From JBMNSK01 sp050945155 (lineage in GTDB: Bacteria; Actinomycetota; Coriobacteriia; Coriobacteriales; Eggerthellaceae): 25,643 nucleotides of DNA. Below, one piece after another: positions 7,857 to 15,202 of the stretch. The DNA is taken from assembly GCA_050945155.1 (NCBI GenBank), contig JBMNSK010000018.1:1-25643 (forward strand), given 5' to 3'. The notes under the pieces are model-generated. The model saw nothing but the letters and a program-made list of their open reading frames with translations. It was not told where the DNA came from and did not search any database. How positions within the stretch are numbered: position 1 is the stretch's first letter; each line of letters starts with the position of its first letter. The position numbers and the translations under genes are program-made.

Positions 7857-8576
7857 ATGAAAGCAACACCTGAAGAACTGAGTGCTTTGCAGGAAATGCA
7901 GAGTTTTGATCTTGAAATTATCAAACTTGCAAAAGAATTCGATGCCATTCCCGAACGCGATACCTTAAAGAAGCTCCAAGCAAAGCGTAGTGCCATCAAA
8001 GAAAAGGCGGACCAAATTGACGGTCTGCGCTTAAAAGTAGAAAGTCAGCTTTCTCGGTTTGATGTTGAGAACTTTCATCTTGAGGAAAAAGCAAAGCGCA
8101 TTCAGGAAACCATCGAAAGTGTGCAGGATGACTTTCGTGCCGTTCAGTCTCATACCAAGGATTTAGATGGGGTCATGAAGCGCAAAGAGTCAGTTGATTT
8201 TGAGCTTGAGTCCCTGCATGCCGAAATGGACAAAATCGAAAAGCTCCAAAACCAAGTTGCAGCTGGTCTTGAAAGTTTAGAGAAAGAGATTAGCTCCCAC
8301 CGTGCCAGCCTCAGCGAAAAAGAAGCAGACCTCAAAGCCAAATTAGAAGATGCGAAAGAGAAGCGTGCAGCCGAAGCAGCGAATATCTCCTCAGACTTGC
8401 TGAAGCGCTACGAAAAGATTGCGCGCGGTGCTGGGGGAGTTGCAATTGGCGAGCTTGAAGGCGACCGCTGTGGTGTCTGCAGAAGCGCCATCGAGAGTGG
8501 TCGATTGATTGAACTTAAGTCTCAAGCACCACTTGGCATTTGCCCTGCGTGCAAACGTTTGCTTATCATCAAGTGA
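7857..8576 (+). CDS. Coiled-coil protein with C-terminal C4 zinc ribbon (CdsZ family)
   Basis: The 239-residue protein is predicted to be a long antiparallel coiled coil from about 10 to 180, rich in Glu, Lys, Gln and Leu heptads. It is followed by a zinc ribbon with two CxxC knuckles, C205-G-V-C208 and C229-P-A-C232. This layout matches the family annotated as C4-type zinc-ribbon or CdsZ proteins, which includes Helicobacter HP0958. Nucleic-acid or protein binding is presumed for the family, but the molecular role in this lineage is unknown. Placement directly after the Nif3-like gene, 44 bases apart, is a recurrent arrangement. The ATG has gagaggga upstream. Segments such as GVAIGELEGDRCGVCR just before the first knuckle are typical of the family. 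Confidence 0.85.
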   Translation: MKATPEELSALQEMQSFDLEIIKLAKEFDAIPERDTLKKLQAKRSAIKEKADQIDGLRLKVESQLSRFDVENFHLEEKAKRIQETIESVQDDFRAVQSHTKDLDGVMKRKESVDFELESLHAEMDKIEKLQNQVAAGLESLEKEISSHRASLSEKEADLKAKLEDAKEKRAAEAANISSDLLKRYEKIARGAGGVAIGELEGDRCGVCRSAIESGRLIELKSQAPLGICPACKRLLIIK

Positions 8577-8587
8577 TAGGAGAGGTC

Positions 8588-9040
8588 ATGAGTCAATCCC
8601 CCCAGATGACATTCAACCCACCCTACGACGGCGACCATCGTCTTTCTGGCAGAAAGTACACAAGTGGCGGTGGGCACTATGAGGTTAGCATCAAGGACCA
8701 CTTTGATGCTGCACATTCCTTGCCGGGATATGATGGCCAATGCCAGTATCTTCACGGACATACCTGGGATGTTGAACTGACGGTTGTTGGTGGAAGCCTC
8801 GATAAAGTTGGTCTTCTCTGCGACTTTAAGATGTTAAAAGATGAGCTTCACGCCATTCTTGATAACTTCGATCACCACTACATCAATCAGATCCCGCCTT
8901 TTAATTCCATTAATCCGACGGCAGAAAATTTAGCCCGGATTATTTTTTATGAATTAGAAGGAAGGATTCCGAACACAGTTACCTTAAAAGAGGTCAGTGT
9001 TTGGGAAAGCCCCTATGCGAAGGTTACTTATCGTCCGTAA
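8588..9040 (+). CDS. queD: 6-pyruvoyl-tetrahydropterin synthase-like 6-carboxytetrahydropterin synthase (QueD)
   Basis: QueD converts dihydroneopterin triphosphate to 6-carboxy-tetrahydropterin, an early step to queuosine. I chose the ATG at 8588 because aggagagg (8578-8585) lies just before it and any longer in-frame start would sit inside the preceding gene. The protein has 150 residues. Zinc ligands are H43 (FDAAHSLPG), H56 and H58 (LHGHTW), and the catalytic Cys is C52. GLLCDFKMLK, DNFDHHYIN, NPTAENLA and LKEVSVWES follow the family order. The first 27 residues are an extension with no recognisable motif. No queC, queE or folE lies nearby, so the pathway assignment rests on the family. 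A related pterin synthase role is possible. The gene is followed by a bidirectional terminator. Confidence 0.87.
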   Translation: MSQSPQMTFNPPYDGDHRLSGRKYTSGGGHYEVSIKDHFDAAHSLPGYDGQCQYLHGHTWDVELTVVGGSLDKVGLLCDFKMLKDELHAILDNFDHHYINQIPPFNSINPTAENLARIIFYELEGRIPNTVTLKEVSVWESPYAKVTYRP

Positions 9041-9149
9041 TCCAATTCTTTCGCATCAGTTTTCATAGAGGTATTTTTTGCGCAGATTAAGCCGCAGAGA
9101 AATTGCTGCGTAAAACTTTGCGTATCGTATTGCTCTGTTTTAAGGCATA

Positions 9150-9176
9150 AAAAAACCCGCTTGAAGCGGGTTTTTT
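9150..9176. terminator. Bidirectional Rho-independent terminator between queD and rpmB
   Basis: The stem CCCGC (9156-9160) pairs with GCGGG (9166-9170) around a TTGAA loop. It is flanked by six A on the left and six T on the right, so a U-run follows the hairpin in either direction. It separates the convergent queD (+) and rpmB (-) transcripts, where a shared terminator is expected. Confidence 0.92.
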
Positions 9177-9199
9177 AAATTTCGGTGTTCGAACTCTAT

Positions 9200-9391
9200 T
9201 TATGCACGAGTAACTTTTCCTGCCTTAATGCAGGCGGTGCATACGTGAGCCTTACGTACATGTCCTTTGCTATCCTTAATCGTGATTTTCTGGACGTTCG
9301 GACGGAAAGTACGACTGGATACACGGTGTGAATGGCTGACGTTGCGACCTGCAACAGGTGCCTTCCCGCAAATTTCACATACTTTAGACAT
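9200..9391 (-). CDS. rpmB: 50S ribosomal protein L28 (zinc-binding, four-cysteine form)
   Basis: The 63-residue basic protein is L28, a late-assembling large-subunit protein. It begins MSKVCEICGKAP and contains NVSHSHR and TFRPNVQ, both standard for L28. Cysteines at 5, 8, 51 and 54 make the zinc-binding C+ form, so a zinc-free paralogue might exist elsewhere in the genome. GGAG on the minus strand (9402-9405) lies 10 bases before the ATG. It is divergent from asp23, the usual Firmicutes arrangement. The gene has its own well-formed promoter and shares a terminator with queD. Confidence 0.97.
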   Translation of the reverse strand: MSKVCEICGKAPVAGRNVSHSHRVSSRTFRPNVQKITIKDSKGHVRKAHVCTACIKAGKVTRA

Positions 9392-9456
9392 TTTCCATCA
9401 ACTCCATGTATAGTTCATCGCATACGCATATTGCTTGATTTGTAAACAGCCTGAAC

Positions 9457-9485
9457 ACTATAGCACGCGCGACAAGCAGGTACAA
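9457..9485 (-). promoter_or_regulatory. rpmB promoter (TTGTAC, 17-base spacer, TATAGT with extended -10)
   Basis: On the minus strand TTGTAC (9485-9480) and TATAGT (9462-9457) are separated by exactly 17 bases. The bases TGC immediately before the -10 make it an extended -10 promoter. This is the best canonical sigma-70-type promoter in the window. The leader would be about 58 bases. Confidence 0.7.
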
Positions 9486-9522
9486 GAAAATTTCATGTAA
9501 TATCATTTTGTCGGCTTATCTC

Positions 9523-9538
9523 ACTTGAAGCCTCAAGT
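9523..9538. promoter_or_regulatory. Inverted repeat ACTTGA-AGCC-TCAAGT upstream of asp23, possible operator
   Basis: Two perfect 6-base arms separated by 4 bases lie just upstream of the asp23 -10 element and overlap TTGAAG, the only -35-like hexamer there (19-base spacing). The position in the divergent rpmB-asp23 gap and the two-fold symmetry fit a dimeric regulator site. The arms are short enough that chance cannot be excluded. Confidence 0.35.
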
Positions 9539-9542
9539 TGAG

Positions 9543-9555
9543 CATGCGTTATACT
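9543..9555 (+). promoter_or_regulatory. Candidate asp23 promoter: -10 TATACT inside the shared 13-mer CATGCGTTAYANT
   Basis: CATGCGTTATACT matches the motif before rpe and rpsP at 11 or 12 of 13 positions. TATACT (9550-9555) would start transcription near 9562, giving a leader of about 46 bases with the ribosome site aaaggaaga before the ATG at 9608. It probably drives asp23-fakA-recG and perhaps rsmD-coaD. Confidence 0.55.
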
Positions 9556-9607
9556 GCATGTGGCCCAGATTGACAGTGTAGAAAACTACGCTGCGAAAGG
9601 AAGAATC

Positions 9608-9952
9608 ATGACTTCAAAAATACCAGGCAACTTACATGTGGCCAATGATGTCTTGGCAGATATGGTCGGTAATGCCGCGCTTGAGTGCTATGGCGTTGTG
9701 GGTATGACTGATCCTTCTGCTGTCGACGGAATAACAAAAATACTTTCTATGTCACGCCTTCGTCGTGGCGTTCAAATTAGTACTTCCGACGCCGGAGTAA
9801 AGGTTGAGCTGAATGTGGTTGTCGAGTACGGCATGAACATCAGTACCGTTACTCAGAACTTAATTGATCGAGTTAAGTTTGTGTTGGAACACTATGCATG
9901 TGTGCCCATTGACCATATTGAGGTTCACGTTAAGGGGATTAAGGTGCGCTAA
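9608..9952 (+). CDS. Asp23/Gls24 family envelope-stress-type protein (YloU-like)
   Basis: The 114-residue protein belongs to the Asp23/Gls24 (DUF322) family, small membrane-associated or cytoplasmic proteins linked to envelope stress and fatty-acid metabolism. Their mechanism is unclear. GNLHVANDVLADMVGNAALECYGVVGM is the typical N-terminal helix and VKVELNVVVEYGMNI the central strand, with the end VPIDHIEVHVKGIKV. I chose the ATG at 9608, preceded by aaaggaaga (9597-9605). An in-frame GTG at 9560 would lie within about 5 bases of the -10 element and so at or before the transcript start. Its partner fakA follows 72 bases later across a hairpin-rich spacer; the rpmB / asp23-fakA-recG order is conserved in Firmicutes. 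Confidence 0.9.
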   Translation: MTSKIPGNLHVANDVLADMVGNAALECYGVVGMTDPSAVDGITKILSMSRLRRGVQISTSDAGVKVELNVVVEYGMNISTVTQNLIDRVKFVLEHYACVPIDHIEVHVKGIKVR

Positions 9953-9998
9953 AAGCGCGCAGACTTTGTAAGCTTGTGAGCGCTGCCAAATAGCGCAC
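9944..9998 (+). repeat. Competing GCGC-rich hairpins spanning the asp23 stop codon
   Basis: Four GCGC-containing blocks can pair in two ways. Local pairing gives GCGCT (9946-9950) with AGCGC (9954-9958), and GCGCT (9980-9984) with AGCGC (9992-9996). Long-range pairing gives GTGCGCT (9944-9950) with AGCGCAC (9992-9998), 7 perfect pairs, with AGCGC (9954-9958) on GCGCT (9980-9984) nested inside. No T-run follows, so this is not a simple terminator. It ends 6 bases before the ggagggg ribosome site (10005-10011) of fakA. Confidence 0.45.
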
Positions 9999-10024
9999 TT
10001 TACCGGAGGGGAAGAAAGCTCATT

Positions 10025-11677
10025 ATGTCAGATTCATATCGTGCAAACGATGTTCTGAATGCACTTGTCGCTGCTAGTAAAACGCTAAGCGAACGCCAGG
10101 ACGAAATAAATCGTCTGAATGTATTTCCTGTGCCTGACGGAGATACAGGCACCAATATGTCATTAACGCTTGAGTCAGTGGTAAAGAGTTTGGCTCAGCT
10201 ACCGGAGAACGCTTCTGGGGAAGATACGCGTAAAGCTATTACAACCGGGGCTTTGATGGGAGCACGCGGAAATTCAGGCGTAATCACATCTCAGATTTTG
10301 CGCGGATTCTGCGAAGGATCTGTAAAGTATGACACCTTAACGACCGAAGTTATCGATGCTGCATTTGCTCGCGCGGTAGACGTTGCATTTCAAGCGGTTC
10401 GCAAACCTGTTGAAGGCACCATCCTGACGGTTCTACGCGATACTGCTGCTGCCGCGAAACGCGCTAATCGTAAGCACTTCTCTTGTGATGAAACCTTAAA
10501 CACCATTGTTGAGGCTGCCTTTACTTCAGTGCAGCATACGCCTGAGCTGCTTGCAATTCTTAAGGAAAACGGCGTCGTCGATGCAGGTGGTTACGGATTT
10601 GCAATCTTGCTCGATGCTTTCTCTACTGCCATACAGGGTAAGGGTGGCATGGTAGGCCAGGAAACCCAGCGTACGGTATATGCCACACCTAAGGTAGAAA
10701 TTGAGCAGATTAACGACTGGGAGGGTTCCCAGTACCGCTACTGCACCGAATTCTTGGTTCATTCAGAAACTGTTGATGTCGATGCAGCGAAGCGGTTCTT
10801 ACCAACGATGGGCGATTGTGACCTTATGGTTGGTAACCATCCAAACTTTAAGGTTCATGTTCATTCGAACCGTCCGGACAAAGTGCTTCGTTGGTTCTTG
10901 ACGCATGATGCACAGATTTCTGAAGTTCATGTCCATAATATGGACTTGCAAAGCGAAGCACGCAATGAGGCTTTGGCTGTTGAGCAATTGCATGAGCAGG
11001 CACATGTTGAAGAGCGCAAGCCCTTTGGTGTTGTTGCCGTAGCCGTTGGTGAAGGCAACGCCAAGATTTTAGAGAGTTTGGGCGCCGATGTTGTGGTGAA
11101 GGGTGGTCAAACCATGAACCCTTCGACCAAGGACTTGCTTGATGCTGTGGAAGAAACTCATGCCGACAATGTCATTATTCTGCCAAACAACGGCAATATT
11201 ATTATGGCTGCTGAGTCTGCAAGCAATTTAGCCGAGGTCAACTGCGGAGTCATTCCAACGAAGAGCGTTCCACAAGGTTTTTCAGCACTCTTTGGCTATA
11301 ACCCAAGCGCTACGCTCGAGGAAAACCTCGAGACCATGGCTGAATCTTGTGAGGGTGTGAAAACCGGTGAAGTTACTTGGGCCATCAAAGATTCAAAGGA
11401 TGCGCATGGCAACCCTATTAAAACCGGTGATGTCATCGGAATAGCTGATGGGTCAATTGAGGCTGTGGATTCGACGGTTGAAGGTGCAGTAAAGCAGTTG
11501 CTGGTGGCTATGGAGGTTGAAGACTTTGACACGCTCACCCTTTTAGCCGGTGCTGACTTTGACGATGATAGGTTTGAAAAACTCACGGAAGAAATCGAAG
11601 AAACCTATCCTGACCTCGATGTCGATGCTCATAGGGGAGATCAGCCTCTGCATCCTATTGTGATGTCGGTTGAATAA
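10025..11677 (+). CDS. fakA: Fatty acid kinase catalytic subunit FakA (DAK2/DhaL domain, YloV family)
   Basis: FakA phosphorylates exogenous fatty acids held by a FakB (DegV-type) carrier, giving acyl-phosphate for PlsX/PlsY lipid synthesis. The 550-residue protein starts with a DhaL ATP-binding domain, about 1-205. It contains NRLNVFPVPDGDTGTNM (metal-binding D38 and D40), GARGNSGVITSQILRGF and DAGGYGFAILLDAF. The middle domain begins at QYRYCTEFLVHSE and contains FKVHVHSNRP. The C-terminal part (about 340-550) has NVIILPNNGNIIMAA and the acidic YPDLDVDAH end. Length and domain order match FakA. ggagggg lies 13 bases before the ATG. No fakB is in the window, but plsX and plsY are. The asp23-fakA-recG order supports the call. 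Confidence 0.93.
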   Translation: MSDSYRANDVLNALVAASKTLSERQDEINRLNVFPVPDGDTGTNMSLTLESVVKSLAQLPENASGEDTRKAITTGALMGARGNSGVITSQILRGFCEGSVKYDTLTTEVIDAAFARAVDVAFQAVRKPVEGTILTVLRDTAAAAKRANRKHFSCDETLNTIVEAAFTSVQHTPELLAILKENGVVDAGGYGFAILLDAFSTAIQGKGGMVGQETQRTVYATPKVEIEQINDWEGSQYRYCTEFLVHSETVDVDAAKRFLPTMGDCDLMVGNHPNFKVHVHSNRPDKVLRWFLTHDAQISEVHVHNMDLQSEARNEALAVEQLHEQAHVEERKPFGVVAVAVGEGNAKILESLGADVVVKGGQTMNPSTKDLLDAVEETHADNVIILPNNGNIIMAAESASNLAEVNCGVIPTKSVPQGFSALFGYNPSATLEENLETMAESCEGVKTGEVTWAIKDSKDAHGNPIKTGDVIGIADGSIEAVDSTVEGAVKQLLVAMEVEDFDTLTLLAGADFDDDRFEKLTEEIEETYPDLDVDAHRGDQPLHPIVMSVE

Positions 11678-11697
11678 ATCTAAGGCAAGCAGAAAGC

Positions 11698-13920
11698 GTG
11701 GCCACGAAGAAACAGGAAGGTCGAAAGTCGAGCCAACCGTCAGTGCTCGATAGGCTTTCTGCGACTCTTGCGCTTGATGATGACGTGAGCCGTGTTCGTC
11801 TGGTGAGTCCGACCCGTGCCCGCGCGCTTGAGAAGTTTCAGATTAAAACAGTTAAAGATTTGCTGGGACACTATCCGCGCCGCTATCTTGACATGTCATT
11901 GCAAAAATCTATTGCTGATGCCGTTATCGGTGATTCGTGTACCATCGTGGGTCATGTCCACCGCATCGAACTCAAGCGTCCTCGCCCGAAGTTTTCTTTA
12001 GTTGAAATTTCTCTGGTTGATGAAACCGGCCTTCTTATTATTACGGCTTTTCGCCAGCCGTGGCTTATGGATTCCATTAAGACGGGTATGCGTCTTGTCG
12101 TGGCGGGGAAATGCGAGTTTAACTATGGCTATAAGCGCATGACTAACCCACTCATTGAAGAGATTGAAGAGGGAATTACGCTCGAAAACGGGCTCATCAT
12201 CCCGGTTCATCCCGCGACGGAAAGAATTTCAACCGCATGGATGAGACGTCTTATCTCCAATGCGCTTTCCTATGTACAGGGAGCTTACGACCCCTTACCG
12301 CTTGACCTGCGCACTAGGTATCGCCTGATGAGTAGGTATGCAGCGCTTTCTGCCATTCACTTTCCTCATTCCATGGAAGATGCTCATGAGGCCCGGCGAC
12401 GCCTTGCTTATGAGGAAGTCTTTCTTCTTGAACTTGCTCTTATGACCGAGGGAAATAAACGAAGCGAAGGAAAGCAAGCGCAGTCTCATGAGATTTCCGG
12501 TCCGAAACTACAACGTCTTGATGAGTCACTTCCGTTTGATTTGACAGATGATCAGATACAAGCGCGCCAAGAGGTTTTGGCAGCCCTTGCTTCTCATAAT
12601 GTGGCAAACCATATGGTTCTCGGAGATGTAGGCACCGGGAAAACCATCATAGCGGCTTTTGCCATTGCTGCTGCAGCTGATTCGAAAACGCAAACCTTGT
12701 TTATGGCACCGACCGAAATTCTTGCTCACCAGCACGCAAATAATCTTGGACCGCTTTTTGAGGAAGCTGGAGTTTCATGGGAGTTGCTGACGGGTGCAAC
12801 TCCTGATGAGAAGCGGGAAGAGATAAAGGCGAAATTGACACAAGGAGAGATTGATGTACTTATAGGAACACACGCACTCCTTGAGAAAGACGTGGAATGT
12901 AAGAACTGCAGCCTTGTCATCATTGATGAGCAGCAACGCTTTGGTGTGAATCAACGGGCTACGTTGTTGCACAAAGGCGAAAACCCCGATGCACTCTACC
13001 TAACCGCTACTCCAATTCCACGCAGTCTTGCACTGGCTTTGTACGGAAACTTGAGCCTGTCCTACCTTAAGCATCGTCCCTATGACACAAAAAACCGCAA
13101 AACCTTTGTGCATGCAAAATCACAGCGTGGAGAGGCATATGATGCCGCAACGAAAGCGCTTTCCCGCGGTGAACAGGTATATGTGGTTTGTCCTTTAGTG
13201 GGAATAAAAGAGGAAAAACCGGCAGCGAAAAAATTGACTTCTCTTGCGGATGCTCATGAGGACGAATACGAATACGAAGCTATTAGCATTGAAGACGAAA
13301 ATGACTTTGGTAAGGAAAATACCGCTGCTGTCAAAAAGGAGGCGCAGTTTCTTCAAGCAAAAGTATTTCCCGACTACACGGTAGAGCTTCTCCACGGCAA
13401 GATGAAATCTGACGAAAAGCAAGAGGTCATGCGTAAATTTAGCGCAGGTGAGATTGATGTCTTGGTAGCCACGACGGTTATCGAGGTTGGCATTGATGTT
13501 GAAAACGCCACGGTCATGATTATTGAGGATGCAGACCGGTTTGGACTTGCGCAGCTACACCAGCTCCGTGGTCGTGTTGGCAGAGGAAAAAAGGCTGGTG
13601 AGGTTCATCTTGTCTCGTCGATGCAAACGGATGCTGCCTTGCAGAGACTGAACGCTATGACAACAACCGACGATGGCTTTGAGCTTGCTACCTATGACCT
13701 CTCGCTGCGTCGCGAGGGCGATATTCTCGGTAACCGCCAGCATGGCGCCTCAAGCTTAAAGCTTGTCAATGTTGTTCGAAACGGTGCCATGATTGAAGCA
13801 GCCCATAAGGATGCAGCTGCAATTCTTGAGCTTGACCCGCATCTTGAAGACGGTGACCACCAAGCGCTTAAGCGTGAGCTTCGCCTAAGCTTCAAAGACT
13901 CTGTTGTGGAAGGAGGCTAG
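11698..13920 (+). CDS. recG: ATP-dependent DNA helicase RecG
   Basis: RecG remodels stalled replication forks and branched DNA. The 740-residue protein has the N-terminal wedge/OB region, with LLGHYPRRYLDMS (consensus fPrrYeD), then helicase domain 1. That domain has GDVGTGKT at 309-316, APTEILAHQH, TGATPDEKR, IGTHAL, DEQQRFGVNQR at 410-420 and TATPIPRSLA. Domain 2 has VATTVIEVGIDV and HQLRGRVGRG, followed by the C-terminal REGDILGNRQHG segment. Two oddities are visible. Motif II is DEQQ where RecG normally has DEQH, and an acidic stretch of about 40 residues (502-545, with EDEYEYE) is inserted before LLHGKM. The start is GTG at 11698, 20 bases after the fakA stop, with only a weak purine-rich site. 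The stop is one base before rsmD. Confidence 0.95.
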   Translation: MATKKQEGRKSSQPSVLDRLSATLALDDDVSRVRLVSPTRARALEKFQIKTVKDLLGHYPRRYLDMSLQKSIADAVIGDSCTIVGHVHRIELKRPRPKFSLVEISLVDETGLLIITAFRQPWLMDSIKTGMRLVVAGKCEFNYGYKRMTNPLIEEIEEGITLENGLIIPVHPATERISTAWMRRLISNALSYVQGAYDPLPLDLRTRYRLMSRYAALSAIHFPHSMEDAHEARRRLAYEEVFLLELALMTEGNKRSEGKQAQSHEISGPKLQRLDESLPFDLTDDQIQARQEVLAALASHNVANHMVLGDVGTGKTIIAAFAIAAAADSKTQTLFMAPTEILAHQHANNLGPLFEEAGVSWELLTGATPDEKREEIKAKLTQGEIDVLIGTHALLEKDVECKNCSLVIIDEQQRFGVNQRATLLHKGENPDALYLTATPIPRSLALALYGNLSLSYLKHRPYDTKNRKTFVHAKSQRGEAYDAATKALSRGEQVYVVCPLVGIKEEKPAAKKLTSLADAHEDEYEYEAISIEDENDFGKENTAAVKKEAQFLQAKVFPDYTVELLHGKMKSDEKQEVMRKFSAGEIDVLVATTVIEVGIDVENATVMIIEDADRFGLAQLHQLRGRVGRGKKAGEVHLVSSMQTDAALQRLNAMTTTDDGFELATYDLSLRREGDILGNRQHGASSLKLVNVVRNGAMIEAAHKDAAAILELDPHLEDGDHQALKRELRLSFKDSVVEGG

Positions 13921-13921
13921 C

Positions 13922-14494
13922 ATGCGTATCGTTGCTGGTACCTTTGGTGGCCGTATTATCGAAGCTCCTGAATCGGATGCAACTCGTCCTACTTATGACC
14001 GGGTTCGCGAAGCTCTATTTAGCTCGCTGTTTAGTCTGCGGGGTGGCATGGAAGGTGCGGTTGTCCTCGACGCCTTTGCTGGGTCAGGTGCCTTAGGCTT
14101 TGAGTCCCTATCACGTGGTGCTGAGTCGGTCTATTTTTGCGACACCGCGAAAGATGCACGGGACTGTATTTTGCGTAATGCAAAAAACCTCGGGCTTACC
14201 CCGTCTTCCTATACTCTTTCATCCCAGGATGTTTTGAAACATCTCCCATCTGGCCTTTCGCCTTTCGACCTTATTTTCCTTGACCCTCCCTATGCGTTTG
14301 AAGTTCAAGAAATTTTTGACTTTCTTGAAAACTTAGCAGGAAAAGGGAAGGTGGCTTATGGCGCTCTTGTTGTGTATGAGCATGATCTTCGGAATAACGA
14401 TGCGGTTATGAAATTGGTCGAAAATTCATCGTTTGAGATGATTAAACGGAAGAAATACGGTAAAACAATCGTCGATATCTTGAAATTCAAGTAA
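13922..14494 (+). CDS. rsmD: 16S rRNA (guanine(966)-N(2))-methyltransferase RsmD
   Basis: RsmD methylates N2 of G966 in 16S rRNA using S-adenosylmethionine. The start ATG at 13922 follows ggaagg-agg at 13908-13915, which lies inside the end of recG, so translation is coupled. A GTG 18 bases upstream is rejected because it lies before that site. The protein has 190 residues. It begins MRIVAGTFGGR, as homologues do, has the SAM-binding motif DAFAGSGALG at 50-59 and the catalytic DPPY at 121-124. TRPTYDRVREALF (21-33) is the conserved N-terminal target-recognition segment. The pair rsmD-coaD is one of the most widely conserved in bacteria and strengthens both calls. Confidence 0.95.
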   Translation: MRIVAGTFGGRIIEAPESDATRPTYDRVREALFSSLFSLRGGMEGAVVLDAFAGSGALGFESLSRGAESVYFCDTAKDARDCILRNAKNLGLTPSSYTLSSQDVLKHLPSGLSPFDLIFLDPPYAFEVQEIFDFLENLAGKGKVAYGALVVYEHDLRNNDAVMKLVENSSFEMIKRKKYGKTIVDILKFK

Positions 14495-14546
14495 AGTAGA
14501 AGACGAAATTTTACTGAAGCTTACCTACCGAGAGAAGGGGGGCGCG

Positions 14547-15029
14547 ATGAAACGAGGCTTAACACCGGGAACTTTTGACCCCATCACCAATGGGCACCTC
14601 GACGTAATTACGAGGGCTTCTCAACTCATGGATGAGATTATTGTTGCCGTAGCGGCATCTCCTGCGAAAAAACCACTCTTTACGCTCGAAGAGCGAACGG
14701 ACTTGGTGCGCAAGGCCACTGCCCATCTTCCAAATGTTCGTGTTGAACCCTTTGATTGTTTGCTGGTGGACTTTGCACAGGAAATGGAAGCAACGGTGGT
14801 AGTAAAGGGTTTGCGCGCTATCACCGACTTCGAATACGAGTTCCAGATGAATGCGCTTAACTACCAGCTTTCAAAGCAACTTGAGACCGTTTTCATCATG
14901 TCGCCTCCGGAATATATGTACCTTTCATCATCTATTGTTCGCGAGATTGCGAGCTTGGATGGTGATTTTGGACACTTTGTTCCTCCGTGTGTTGAAGAAG
15001 CGCTCATCAAGAAATTTAAGCTTGAGTAG
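14547..15029 (+). CDS. coaD: Phosphopantetheine adenylyltransferase (CoaD)
   Basis: CoaD transfers AMP from ATP to 4'-phosphopantetheine to form dephospho-CoA, the penultimate step of coenzyme A synthesis. The 160-residue cytoplasmic protein has the nucleotidyltransferase signature TNGH (14-17) after GTFDPI. It also has VKGLRAITDFEYEFQM, which binds substrate, and the SSSIVREIA segment (ISSSxVRE type) near the C-terminus. Length is typical. The ribosome site aaggggggc lies just before the ATG. It follows rsmD by 52 bases. The gene ends before a 173-base gap that carries the promoter candidates for the next operon. Confidence 0.97.
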   Translation: MKRGLTPGTFDPITNGHLDVITRASQLMDEIIVAVAASPAKKPLFTLEERTDLVRKATAHLPNVRVEPFDCLLVDFAQEMEATVVVKGLRAITDFEYEFQMNALNYQLSKQLETVFIMSPPEYMYLSSSIVREIASLDGDFGHFVPPCVEEALIKKFKLE

Positions 15030-15062
15030 GCAATCTAGCTGTGGAAACATGGGCCGGCGTGT

Positions 15063-15120
15063 TAGAATGTGCTCGGTTTGTGCGGTAGCTTCCAGGATTT
15101 GAGACAAAGTGTCTTATACT
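15063..15120 (+). promoter_or_regulatory. Candidate promoters for the SepIVA-like operon (TAGAAT-GTG and TATACT)
   Basis: Two -10-like hexamers lie in the gap after coaD: TAGAAT at 15063-15068, followed by GTG, and TATACT at 15115-15120. The first resembles the rnc element (TACAAT-GTGCT), since both continue as GTGCT. A match to -35 is poor for both. The leader also contains the small hairpin TGCTA-ACG-TAGCA (15169-15181) just upstream of the ribosome site. Confidence 0.35.
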
Positions 15121-15202
15121 GCTAAACTGTACTGGGTTTTGTAAGTTCTAACCTTTTGGCACATGCACTGCTAACGTAGCAAGCGAAGGTGGAAGGATTA
15201 TC

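Noticed and set aside
8540..8587. Longer N-terminus for QueD starting at 8540
   Set aside because: It would overlap the end of the zinc-ribbon gene, and the strong site aggagagg lies directly before the ATG at 8588.
9041..9110. Possible preQ1 riboswitch or other queuosine control near queD
   Set aside because: The region is downstream of queD, and the 11-base gap upstream of its start is too short for a riboswitch; only a weak CGCAG/CTGCG hairpin is present.
9560..9607. GTG start at 9560 for the Asp23-family gene
   Set aside because: It is only 5 bases after the -10 element and has no ribosome site, whereas ATG 9608 has aaaggaaga at good spacing and fits the family start.
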